A DNA stretch of 12,822 bases from Spirochaetaceae bacterium (lineage in GTDB: Bacteria; Spirochaetota; Spirochaetia; Treponematales; Breznakiellaceae): contig JAIRPH010000186.1 of the NCBI GenBank assembly GCA_031257135.1, positions 1-12,822 of the forward strand. Reading direction: 5' to 3'. Position numbers and translations under genes: made by a program. The notes beneath the pieces were generated by a model, which was given only the letters and a program-made list of their open reading frames with translations, had not been told where the DNA came from and did not search any database. The stretch's first letter is position 1, and every line of letters begins with the position of its first letter. Of this stretch, positions 6,503 to 12,822 are shown in pieces.

Positions 6503-6519
6503 TTAAAACGCTAGAGCTG
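6503..6519 (+). repeat. 17-base direct repeat, right copy
   Basis: This is an identical match to 4240-4256. It lies between the terminator and the stop of the FGE-like gene, outside any coding region. Flanking bases differ on both sides of the two copies. A shorter match to its right part (TAGAGCTGTT) occurs at 12236-12245 beside the IS1 remnant. Confidence 0.6.
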
Positions 6520-6550
6520 TTCCGCCGTTAATCGGCGCGCAAGGATAATC

Positions 6551-7888
6551 CTAGAAAAGAGACCGTACCACCCGAAAGCCCAGGTCGCCGCTCAGATATG
6601 AAGGGGCAAGGCTGTTCCGGTTTGCGGATCGCAGGTCTTGTCCCTCGGTGTACCAGCTTCCGCCTCGTATTGCTCTGGCGGAACCGGAAACAGAACCGGC
6701 GGGATTATTCTGAAGCCCCGCGCCGTAAGGTCCGTACCAATCCCAGCACCATTCCCGGACGTTTCCGTGCATATCATGGAGTCCCCATGGGTTGGGAGCG
6801 AAACTCCCTACAGGAACGGTTTTATCTCGATAGGTTCCTTTTGGACTATTGCTGTAGGGATAATTTCCGTCATAGTTTGCCAGAGCGGTGGTGATGGTCG
6901 TGCCGGTACTGAAAGGACCAGATGTTCCGGCTCGGCAGGCGTACTCCCATTCCGCTTCGGTAGGCAGGCGGTACCCGTCGGCGCGAAGGTTCCATGTCAC
7001 CGTCCATCGGACCGAATCGTCGCCGCCGAGGTTATTCGGATCGCTTCTGGCTGTATCAATGATATATGCCGGAGTCAGTCCTTCAGATTCGCTCCGGCGG
7101 TTGCAGTATTCTATAGCGTCATACCAGCTTACATTTTCTACCGGCAGATTCGGTCCCTGATACCGGGTTGCCGGCAGGGTTCCCATCGCCTTTTCATACT
7201 CCTGTTGAGTTACTTCATATTTCCCTATGTAAAATCCGCCTATGATTACCTGATGCTGGATTTCGTCGCTGTTGCGCCGAGGCTCCGATCCGGGGCTTCC
7301 CATCATAAACGTTCCGCCCGGAATCCGCACCATATTGCCGGGAAGGACTTCTTGGGGAATTGCCTCCGCAGGCTGGACGGCGCCGGGCTGAGGAGCGGAG
7401 CGTTTACCGGTCAAGAGAAAATAAATCTGCTGGTCTCTGCCGCTCACCGTCATAGGTATAGACGCTTCAAGCACCGCAGTTTCCACATTTATTACGTTTA
7501 CCCTGAAACGATAACTGCTCCCCATATCCGCCAGAGAACCGGATATGATCGAGTCGGCTTCGAGCATCACCCCGATCCGCTTGACCGATTCATCGCTCAC
7601 ATTGCCGGAAAGCTGGAAGTCCATCTCTTTCCTGATGAGGTCAATATCCCGCCGGTCTACGACTATCAGATGCTTGCCGTTTACCAGAGCCGCGGCGAGT
7701 TCTTCGATAACGTAATCTGAAACCCGCTCCGACGGGGAAGTAAAATTGAGGACAGCCACTTTTACGCCCTTAGCCATATTCTGTTCGAGATACCGAGCCG
7801 AGGTCTGTATAGCTTCGTCAAGGGACATGACTTGAGAAAATAAACCGCTCCGAAGCAAACAAAAGGCTATAACCCAATATCGTTTCAT
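6551..7888 (-). CDS. Secreted CsgG/LpoB-like plus formylglycine-generating-enzyme-like (SUMF1) domain protein
   Basis: The 445-residue protein starts with a signal-like stretch (1-19, WVIAFCLLRSGLFSQ), so it is probably exported. Residues about 24-150 resemble CsgG/LpoB/FlgO-type proteins: VKVAVLNFTS (42-51), then VVDRRDIDLIRKEMDFQLSG (76-95) and GVMLEADSIISGSL (106-119). A proline-rich linker (163-183) leads to a full FGE/SUMF1 domain: MVRIPGGTFMMGSP (186-199), EVTQQEYEKAM, VENVSWYDAIEYCNRRS, YRLPTEAEWEYACRAG (306-321), GNVREWCWDWYG and AIRGGSW to the end. In true FGE two cysteines near the C-terminus activate oxygen; in this region the sequence reads QDLRSANRNS without cysteine, so it is probably a binding or structural module. 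The gene follows the phosphoribosyltransferase after six bases, probably as the last gene of the opp operon. Confidence 0.85.
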   Translation of the reverse strand: MKRYWVIAFCLLRSGLFSQVMSLDEAIQTSARYLEQNMAKGVKVAVLNFTSPSERVSDYVIEELAAALVNGKHLIVVDRRDIDLIRKEMDFQLSGNVSDESVKRIGVMLEADSIISGSLADMGSSYRFRVNVINVETAVLEASIPMTVSGRDQQIYFLLTGKRSAPQPGAVQPAEAIPQEVLPGNMVRIPGGTFMMGSPGSEPRRNSDEIQHQVIIGGFYIGKYEVTQQEYEKAMGTLPATRYQGPNLPVENVSWYDAIEYCNRRSESEGLTPAYIIDTARSDPNNLGGDDSVRWTVTWNLRADGYRLPTEAEWEYACRAGTSGPFSTGTTITTALANYDGNYPYSNSPKGTYRDKTVPVGSFAPNPWGLHDMHGNVREWCWDWYGPYGAGLQNNPAGSVSGSARAIRGGSWYTEGQDLRSANRNSLAPSYLSGDLGFRVVRSLF

Positions 7889-7894
7889 ACGCGC

Positions 7895-8497
7895 TCACTG
7901 CATCATATCAAGGACAGGACGTAATTCCGGGTCTTGGGCAAAATAGTTGGCTTCCAATTCCTCTCCGGTTAAACCTACCAGTTCGTGGCTCATATAGTGA
8001 ATCCAAGTCTCCTCATGCTGAAGAGAGGCATCATGCTTGCGGCACCAATAATCAGGCTGAATGGGAAGCTGTTCCGGTTTGTCATGAACATATTTGTAAT
8101 CATGAACCGCAACTTTAAGGTCCTGCCGCGGGATGCCCCTGGTAAGAATGATATTCGCCAAATGATTGATAGTACGTCCGGTATCGAAAATATCGTCTAC
8201 CAGCAATACCTTATCGCCGATACGAAGATGCTCCGGCGAGTAGGTCCAGCCTTCAACCATAATTTTTTCCGCCTGCCGGACATCCGTATAGGACCGGGCA
8301 ACCACCGCGGCATAATAGACCGGCCGCCCGCTCTTGCGGACTACCTTAAAATATTCGCTTATCACATTCCCAAGATACGCCCCGCCCCGAAGAGACACAT
8401 AGATCACATCCGGGATAAATCCGCCGCGGTAAATACGGTGAGCCAACTTTAAAGCGTTATTCCGCACTACATTGTAAGGTAAAAATTCCTTTTGCAT
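7895..8497 (-). CDS. Phosphoribosyltransferase of the hypoxanthine/xanthine/guanine type
   Basis: The 200-residue cytoplasmic enzyme transfers phosphoribose from PRPP, most likely to a purine base in salvage. The PRPP-binding loop VLLVDDIFDTGRT is at 97-109, and SLRGGAYLG (35-43) is the first conserved loop of this fold. The C-terminal WIHYMSHELVGL resembles the base-binding end of Gpt/archaeal HPT-like enzymes, but the base cannot be read from the sequence. The frame opens at an ATG at 8509 that overlaps the oppB stop (TAATG), but that ATG lacks a ribosome site. ATG 8497 has GAGGA five bases upstream and is preferred. Being in an operon with a peptide or nucleoside-type uptake system suggests salvage of imported material. 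Confidence 0.85.
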   Translation of the reverse strand: MQKEFLPYNVVRNNALKLAHRIYRGGFIPDVIYVSLRGGAYLGNVISEYFKVVRKSGRPVYYAAVVARSYTDVRQAEKIMVEGWTYSPEHLRIGDKVLLVDDIFDTGRTINHLANIILTRGIPRQDLKVAVHDYKYVHDKPEQLPIQPDYWCRKHDASLQHEETWIHYMSHELVGLTGEELEANYFAQDPELRPVLDMMQ

Positions 8498-8508
8498 AGC
8501 TTTCCTCA

Positions 8509-9438
8509 TTATTTATAGGATATCCGGGGATCAAGAAATCCGTAGATAAGGTCTACCACGAAATTCATCAGAATCAGGATTAACGAGTAAACAATGACCG
8601 TCCCCATGATGAGCGTGTAATCCCGATTCAAAGCAGACCGCACAAAAAACGTGCCAAGCCCGGGAATGGCAAAAATACTCTCCACCACCACCGAGCCGGT
8701 TACAATGCCCGCGCAAGCCGGTCCCAGATAGCTCACCACCGGAAGAAGCGCGCCTTTAAGCACGTGCTTAAACATGATCGTCGGCATAGACAGCCCTTTC
8801 GCCCGGGCCGTACGCACATAGTCAGACCGGAGGGTCTCCAGAATACTTGCCCGCGAAAGCCGGGCGATGTAGGCGAAATAGGGCATAGACAGCGTCGCCG
8901 CGGGCAGAATCAGCGTCAGCAAGCCGTTTCTGCCGGTAATCCACCCGGAAGTAGGCAACCATTTGAGCCAGACCGCAAAGATCAGCATGAAAACCGGACC
9001 GGCCACAAAAAGCGGAACCGAAATTCCCGTTACCGCTAAGGACATCGCGCCGTAATCGGCGAGGGAATTCTGCCGCAGGGCGGAAATAATACCCACGCTC
9101 ACCCCTAAAATCAAGGCGATGAAAAGAGCCGTCAGCCCCAGAATGATGGAATTAGGCAGACTCGCGCTGATAAGCTGGTTTACCGTGAAATCTTTGTTGG
9201 TGAAAGAGGGACCCAAATCTCCCCGGGCTATATCGCCTAAAAACCGGAGGTACTGCTTAGGAAGACTTTCATCCATGTGATACTTTTTAAGCAGATTTTC
9301 AAGCACCGCTTGAGGCACTTCCTTTTCGCTTGAGAAAGGTCCTCCCGGAGCGGCTCGTATCATAAAGAAACTCAAGGTGGCGATGACAAACATCGTAGGA
9401 ATGATACTGATAAACCGCCGAAATACGAACCGTCCCAT
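8509..9438 (-). CDS. oppB: ABC transporter permease, OppB/DppB family
   Basis: This is a 309-residue inner-membrane permease of a peptide-type ABC importer. It opens with the family pattern MGRFVFRRFISIIPTMFVIATLSFFMIRAAPGGPF, includes the extracytoplasmic GDLGPSF, and carries the EAA loop YVRTARAKGLSMPTIMFKHVL (207-227), which contacts the ATPase subunits. About six transmembrane segments are visible (roughly 10-28, 97-120, 134-160, 172-190, 230-258, 278-300), and it ends with FLDPRISYK, a standard OppB tail. AAGGAGG seven bases before the ATG gives a strong ribosome site. It follows oppA after 12 bases. The partner permease OppC and ATPases OppD/OppF do not follow; a phosphoribosyltransferase does. 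Confidence 0.93.
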   Translation of the reverse strand: MGRFVFRRFISIIPTMFVIATLSFFMIRAAPGGPFSSEKEVPQAVLENLLKKYHMDESLPKQYLRFLGDIARGDLGPSFTNKDFTVNQLISASLPNSIILGLTALFIALILGVSVGIISALRQNSLADYGAMSLAVTGISVPLFVAGPVFMLIFAVWLKWLPTSGWITGRNGLLTLILPAATLSMPYFAYIARLSRASILETLRSDYVRTARAKGLSMPTIMFKHVLKGALLPVVSYLGPACAGIVTGSVVVESIFAIPGLGTFFVRSALNRDYTLIMGTVIVYSLILILMNFVVDLIYGFLDPRISYK

Positions 9439-9450
9439 CCCGCCGCCTCC

Positions 9451-11040
9451 TTACTTCCGCTTGATGCCGACCCAGGGATGCACATCCTGCGGATTGGCGT
9501 ACCATCCGTCCCACTTGTCGAGATCGATGAGGTTCTGAGACACATAGTAGTAAATAGGGATTATCGCCTGATCGCGGGTAACGGCGATTTCCTCAGCCTG
9601 CCGCAATACCGCATCCCGCTGAGGTCCGCCCGGCATAGCCGCCGCCTGCCGAATCAGCCCGTCGTATTCAGGATCGCTGTAATGCCCGTCGTTGTTGCCC
9701 CCTTCGGAAACAAGCAGGTCCAGAAAATTCTGAGCGTCAGGATAATCGGCAACCCAGCCCGCCCGACCAAGCTCCATACGGCTCGATTTGCGTTCCTCTA
9801 AAAACGTAGCCCATTCGAGGTTCTGGAGCGATATACTAACGCCTAGATTATTCTTCCATACCTGCTGAAGATACTCGGCGATGATTTTATGGGTGTCTAA
9901 GGTGTTATACATAATCGTAATGGTCGGGAATCCTTGACCGTCTGGATAGCCGGCATCAGCCAAAAACTGCTTCGCCGCGGCTATATCGTATCCCGTACCC
10001 GTAGCGGGCTTATATTCCCCAATCGGCGGCGCTAAGGCAAACGCCGGAATCTGCCCTCCCTTCACCACTCGATCAATCAATTCCTGCCGGTCAATGGACA
10101 TGGATAAGGCTTTGCGAACCCGAGGGTCCTTCAAAATCGGATGCTGGGTATTCACATAGTAAAAATATGACCCCAACTGAGTCGATACTTGGAAATCTTT
10201 GCGGAGTTTAAGTTCGTCTATAAGCGTCAGAGGCGGATACGCGCTCCAGTCGATTTCGCCGTTTTTAAAAGCCTGATACGAGGTGTTGCTGTCTTCGATG
10301 GGAAGAAACGTTATCTTCGTAAGGAACACATTCGCCTTATTCCAATATTTATCGTTAGGGACAACCACAAGCCTATCGTTAGGCTTCCACTCCTGAAGTA
10401 CAAAAGGACCATTGCTTACAATGTTTCCGGGTTTAATCCAGTCCGCGCCGTATTTCTCAATAATATGTATAGGAAGAGGAGAAAAAGCGTAGTGAGCCAT
10501 CATATCTATAGCGTAAGGAACATTGCCCACTAAAGTTACTTCAAACGTATGCTGGTCTACCGCCCGGATTGCCACGTCCGAAGGATTGCCGCCTTTGGTA
10601 TTGTAGTTGTCCGCCCCCTTCACCACCATCCCCGGCATATAGGCGTATTTTGATCCGGTCTTAGGATTGAGATGATACAGCCAAGAATCCACAACAGTCT
10701 GAGCGGTGATAGGGGTTCCGTCGCTCCAGGCAACGCCCTGACGAATCTTGAAGGTAAGCGCAGTCCCGTCGGAACTGACGGACCAGCTTTCCGCTACTCC
10801 GGGAACCGCCTTATTCGTTTTAGGATCATGCCCCACCAGCCCTTCAAAGAGGGCTTTATAGACCCGATGCTCCGGTACGCCTTCAATCTGGCTAGGATCA
10901 ATGGACTTGATCTCTGTTCCGTTACAAATAACAAATTCCATCGTTTTCTTATCAGCGGTCCCGCCGGCAGTTTCGCTTTTTGAGCATCCTGAATATACCG
11001 CACATATCATAACCCCTAAAATTAAGGCTATTTTTTTCAT
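9451..11040 (-). CDS. oppA: Peptide ABC transporter substrate-binding lipoprotein (SBP_bac_5 family)
   Basis: The 529-residue extracytoplasmic binding protein delivers oligopeptides or related ligands to an Opp-type permease. The signal peptide ends in VYSGC (C19), marking a lipoprotein. Family signatures follow: HRVYKALFEGLVGHDP, VAESWSVSSDGTALTFKIRQGVAWSDGTPITAQTVVDSW in the first lobe, SNGPFVLQEWKPNDRLVVVPNDKYW, RKALSMSIDRQELI and the C-terminal QNLIDLDKWDGWYANPQDVHPWVGIK. Length is typical. AGGAGG (11052-11047) lies six bases before the ATG, and a promoter candidate lies just upstream. It begins an apparent operon oppA-oppB-phosphoribosyltransferase-FGE-like protein. Ligand type cannot be decided; peptides are the default for this family. 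Confidence 0.94.
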   Translation of the reverse strand: MKKIALILGVMICAVYSGCSKSETAGGTADKKTMEFVICNGTEIKSIDPSQIEGVPEHRVYKALFEGLVGHDPKTNKAVPGVAESWSVSSDGTALTFKIRQGVAWSDGTPITAQTVVDSWLYHLNPKTGSKYAYMPGMVVKGADNYNTKGGNPSDVAIRAVDQHTFEVTLVGNVPYAIDMMAHYAFSPLPIHIIEKYGADWIKPGNIVSNGPFVLQEWKPNDRLVVVPNDKYWNKANVFLTKITFLPIEDSNTSYQAFKNGEIDWSAYPPLTLIDELKLRKDFQVSTQLGSYFYYVNTQHPILKDPRVRKALSMSIDRQELIDRVVKGGQIPAFALAPPIGEYKPATGTGYDIAAAKQFLADAGYPDGQGFPTITIMYNTLDTHKIIAEYLQQVWKNNLGVSISLQNLEWATFLEERKSSRMELGRAGWVADYPDAQNFLDLLVSEGGNNDGHYSDPEYDGLIRQAAAMPGGPQRDAVLRQAEEIAVTRDQAIIPIYYYVSQNLIDLDKWDGWYANPQDVHPWVGIKRK

Positions 11041-11057
11041 TATAATCCTCCTACCTA

Positions 11058-11086
11058 ACCATACGCCGTTTCAGTAAAAAATACAA
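11058..11086 (-). promoter_or_regulatory. Candidate promoter for the oppA operon
   Basis: On the minus strand TTGTAT (11086-11081) and TATGGT (11063-11058) are 17 bases apart, a fair sigma-70 match. Transcription would start about 10 bases before the AGGAGG of oppA. The stretch from 11087 to 11185 shows no clear terminator for the phosphatidyltransferase gene. Confidence 0.4.
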
Positions 11087-11122
11087 GCCCTCTGAGATCG
11101 GCAATGACAGGATACTCCAGAG

Positions 11123-11182
11123 ATGAAATTAACCTCAGAACAGCGAGAAAAGATATTCACCCTCTTCCTCAAACAACGCTAA
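11123..11182 (+). pseudogene. Short 19-codon frame, possible transposase N-terminal remnant
   Basis: ATG at 11123 opens a 19-codon frame, MKLTSEQREKIFTLFLKQR, ending in TAA just before the stop of the convergent phosphatidyltransferase gene. The helical MKLTxEQREKI pattern resembles the first helix of several helix-turn-helix transposases, and mobile-element debris lies close by. The match is too short to name a family and the frame may be chance. Confidence 0.2.
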
Positions 11183-11185
11183 CAG

Positions 11186-11752
11186 CTACTTTCTTTTTAT
11201 TGGCTTTAATACATAAATCATTCTAACGAAAAATGATAGTATAAATAATACCGTTACAAAATATACGGCTATATTCATCGCAATTTTATAATTGGTTATT
11301 ATACATCTAAAAACAAATAATCCGGGCATTAACATTACAAAATTTACCGCCATTTTACCAATTTTATCAAAAATAATATGAACATTTGATGTATATTTGT
11401 TTTTGATTATTTTCGATGTTATAATAAATTCAAATAATTTTATTGCCATAATAATCGGAAACCACACTGGAATAATTTTAAAATATACAAAAAGAACCAA
11501 TGACGATATCGAATAAAAAGCGTCTGAGATAATATCAAGTTTTGCGCCGGTAATTGATGTGCAATGTAATTTTCTTGCCAAATATCCGTCAAGTACATCA
11601 GATACTATTATTGAGACGAATATTATCAGGGAAAATAAATTCGTGCAATTATAAACAATAATATCATGAATAAAAATCAAAAATGGTAAAACCAGAGAAA
11701 GCCTAAAAATTGTTATTACATTGGGCAGATATTTATTAAACCGATTCTCCAC
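11186..11752 (-). CDS. CDP-alcohol phosphatidyltransferase family membrane protein
   Basis: The 188-residue integral membrane enzyme joins a CDP-activated lipid alcohol to a second alcohol, as in phospholipid synthesis (phosphatidylglycerophosphate, phosphatidylinositol, phosphatidylcholine or similar). The complete signature DVLDGYLAR...G...D...D is present, with spacing D-x2-D-G-x2-A-R-x8-G-x3-D-x3-D. The N-terminal YLPNVITIFRLSLVLP is the usual family opening, and about five or six hydrophobic helices follow. The frame is open to 11956, but GTG at 11752 is chosen: GGAG lies seven bases upstream, a consensus promoter ends 25 bases before it, and the extra N-terminal sequence matches an IS1-type transposase. 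The gene is far richer in A+T than its neighbours, suggesting transfer from elsewhere. The alcohol substrate is unknown. Confidence 0.85.
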   Translation of the reverse strand: MENRFNKYLPNVITIFRLSLVLPFLIFIHDIIVYNCTNLFSLIIFVSIIVSDVLDGYLARKLHCTSITGAKLDIISDAFYSISSLVLFVYFKIIPVWFPIIMAIKLFEFIITSKIIKNKYTSNVHIIFDKIGKMAVNFVMLMPGLFVFRCIITNYKIAMNIAVYFVTVLFILSFFVRMIYVLKPIKRK

Positions 11753-11777
11753 GTCATTTCTCCATAAAAGTTGATTT

Positions 11778-11806
11778 ATTATAGTATGTTTGTTATCCTT
11801 TGTCAA
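11778..11806 (-). promoter_or_regulatory. Consensus sigma-70 promoter of the CDP-alcohol phosphatidyltransferase
   Basis: TTGACA (11806-11801) and TATAAT (11783-11778) are both perfect consensus and separated by exactly 17 bases. The start of transcription would be near 11771, giving a leader of about 19 bases that contains GGAG (11763-11760) before the GTG at 11752. The promoter lies between the IS1 remnant and the gene. Confidence 0.85.
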
Positions 11807-11839
11807 CAATGATTCATAATATTTTGGGAGATGTTTGAG

Positions 11840-12235
11840 AATGTATGATACCCCATAGAAAGCCATACTGAAGGCTTTCCAATGGTTGAAACGTTTCTTG
11901 GAAAAATAGCAGGTCCGCCTGATGCTATGCCGCAACCGGCAATTGTTCCACTCCATCCCAACCGTGTGTTCCTGACTATATATCCAAAACTCGGCTGTTT
12001 CTGAGTTTACTTTAGTTTTACGGCTATACGCTTGAAGTGAGGGTTTTCAAGAGCTGATTTTGATGCTTGCGGCGGTATCTTGTATGCCTGCGCCTCGGAC
12101 CGCCATGATTTTTACCAAAGCGGCTATCCCGGAAGAGATAATTTTGCGTCTCATTGCGTTTTTCCCGTTTCGGACTATCATTGCCTCATGACAACGGGGA
12201 CAACGTATTTCTATGGGAAACAGCCCTTCCCGCAT
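11840..12235 (-). pseudogene. IS1-family transposase remnant, internally deleted
   Basis: One reading frame carries both ends of an IS1-type transposase. The N-terminal part has IRCPRCHEAMIVRNGKN, the first CxxC of the zinc finger, then IAALVKIMAVRGAGIQDTAASIKIS, the helix-turn-helix. After an in-frame TGA (12049-12047), the frame continues with SETAEFWIYS (the EVDEFWTY region) and then EHTVGMEWNNCRLRHSIRRT and CYFSKKRFNHWKAFSMAF, the C-terminal end. The second zinc-finger half and most of the DDE catalytic core are missing, so the gene cannot be active. About 400 bases remain of an expected 700-plus. The family was identified from remembered motif patterns. The reading frame continues without a stop into the phosphatidyltransferase gene. 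Terminal inverted repeats were not found. Confidence 0.65.
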
Positions 12236-12341
12236 TAGAGCTGTTGTCGTTAGATGCAAAAAGAAACTCAACGTAAGCGCAAAATGTTCCGCATTTCCCT
12301 TAACAACGGCTTCCTTCACCAAATCTTATTTCTTGCCTTTG

Positions 12342-12822
12342 CTACCCTGTGCCAGACACCGATATTGTCTGGCTTGCGTTTCGGGTAAACAGCGCAACAG
12401 GGTCCGTGAGGCTGTCGATAAGCCCGAAAATCCGCCTCAGCCGATGAAACAGCCCGCCGAACCGCCACTGCTCCGGCTTTTTCACCAGCTTCGCCTTAAC
12501 CGGATTCTCGTCAATGTATTCCGATACCCACTCAAAATCCCGCTCATCCTTGATTATCCGTGAAAAGAACCGCTCTCCCCATAAATGCCCCTTGGTATTG
12601 TGCCTTTTATTCCACCATTTGGCGAAATTACACTTAATCCACTGCATGATCTTGGACAAAGATACATCGGGTCCGGGCTTAATGAGAAAATGAATATGAT
12701 TGTCCATAATGCAAAAGTTCCATAATTTGAAGGAAAAGCGTTTTTTCGCCTTAGCCACGAAGTCCAGAAAACCTTGTTTGAACTCCGGCTCCCGCAACGC
12801 CGGAGCGTCGTGGTCTATTTTC
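12342..12822 (-). CDS. RAYT/IS200-like Y1 transposase (5' end outside the window)
   Basis: About 159 residues are visible, with no start codon inside the family region; the frame is still open at the right edge, and a TTG at 12797 is an unlikely start. The HUH metal-binding motif is in WNFCIMDNHIHFLIKPG, and the single catalytic tyrosine is in SEYIDENPVKAKLV (near 12518), as in REP-associated tyrosine transposases (Y1_Tnp family). GHLWGERFFSRII is another family motif. Such proteins cut and join single-stranded DNA at hairpin repeats and are usually single-copy, domesticated genes. The last codons form a hairpin at the DNA level. The N-terminal part before AKAKKRFSFKLWNFCIM lies outside the window, so completeness cannot be judged. 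Confidence 0.85.
   Translation of the reverse strand, partial: KIDHDAPALREPEFKQGFLDFVAKAKKRFSFKLWNFCIMDNHIHFLIKPGPDVSLSKIMQWIKCNFAKWWNKRHNTKGHLWGERFFSRIIKDERDFEWVSEYIDENPVKAKLVKKPEQWRFGGLFHRLRRIFGLIDSLTDPVALFTRNASQTISVSGTG
12351..12373. repeat. Hairpin in the last codons of the RAYT gene
   Basis: GCCAGACA (12351-12358) and TGTCTGGC (12366-12373) form a perfect 8-bp stem with a seven-base loop, nine bases inside the transposase stop codon. It may be a recognition hairpin of the transposase, as RAYT proteins act on short palindromes near their genes. No T-run follows on the gene strand, so it is not a standard terminator. A second copy was not seen in the window. Confidence 0.5.

Noticed and set aside
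6523..6537. Hairpin CGCCG-TTAAT-CGGCG as terminator of the leftward FGE-like operon
   Set aside because: Short stem and no adjacent T-run on the minus strand.
6638..7720. A 360-residue open frame on the plus strand opposite the FGE-like gene
   Set aside because: It is an antisense shadow of a gene with clear domains; it shows no recognisable motif and has an arginine/serine-rich composition typical of reverse frames.

Overview
The window looks like a piece of a spirochaete chromosome, most likely a gut or termite-associated Treponema. This is inferred, not proven. The basis is mixed base composition with AT-rich islands, lipoproteins with relaxed lipoboxes, a von Willebrand A (VWA) lipoprotein with glycine zippers, a CsgG-like/formylglycine-generating-enzyme-like fusion, and degenerate IS1-type and IS200/RAYT-type transposase genes. 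No rRNA, tRNA or CRISPR array was seen.

Left part (1-4251): the first 24 codons of a probable prephenate dehydrogenase run leftwards out of the window. A 402-base intergenic stretch then separates it from a rightward pair, a CorA-type Mg2+/Co2+ channel and a Sua5/TsaC threonylcarbamoyl-AMP synthase, whose stop and start codons overlap by one base. The intergenic stretch holds an unusual array: five 8+2+8 palindromes at an exact 42-base period plus a half unit 21 bases away. It is bracketed by a 12-base inverted repeat and then by a 23-base direct repeat. The undecaprenyl-diphosphate phosphatase gene (uppP) faces left, and a glycerolipid acyltransferase starts divergently almost on its own promoter's transcription start.

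Middle part (4240-6550): a small HTH regulator and a divergent lipoprotein gene lie between two exact copies of a 17-base sequence. The first copy overlaps the stop codon of the acyltransferase. The lipoprotein carries all metal-site motifs of a VWA domain, but the DxSxS strand and helix that normally begin the domain sit at the extreme C-terminus. The fold therefore appears circularly permuted. A clear intrinsic terminator follows.

Right-centre (6551-11040): a leftward operon reads oppA, oppB, a purine-type phosphoribosyltransferase, and a secreted protein joining a CsgG/LpoB-like domain to a formylglycine-generating-enzyme-like (SUMF1) domain. Gaps are short or overlapping. The usual oppC, oppD and oppF genes are absent from the window.

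Right end (11041-12822): an AT-rich CDP-alcohol phosphatidyltransferase gene has a consensus TTGACA-17-TATAAT promoter and probably starts at a GTG. It lies next to an internally deleted IS1-family transposase remnant that reads in frame into it. The window closes with a RAYT/IS200-like Y1 transposase gene, cut at its 5' end, which has a hairpin over its last codons.
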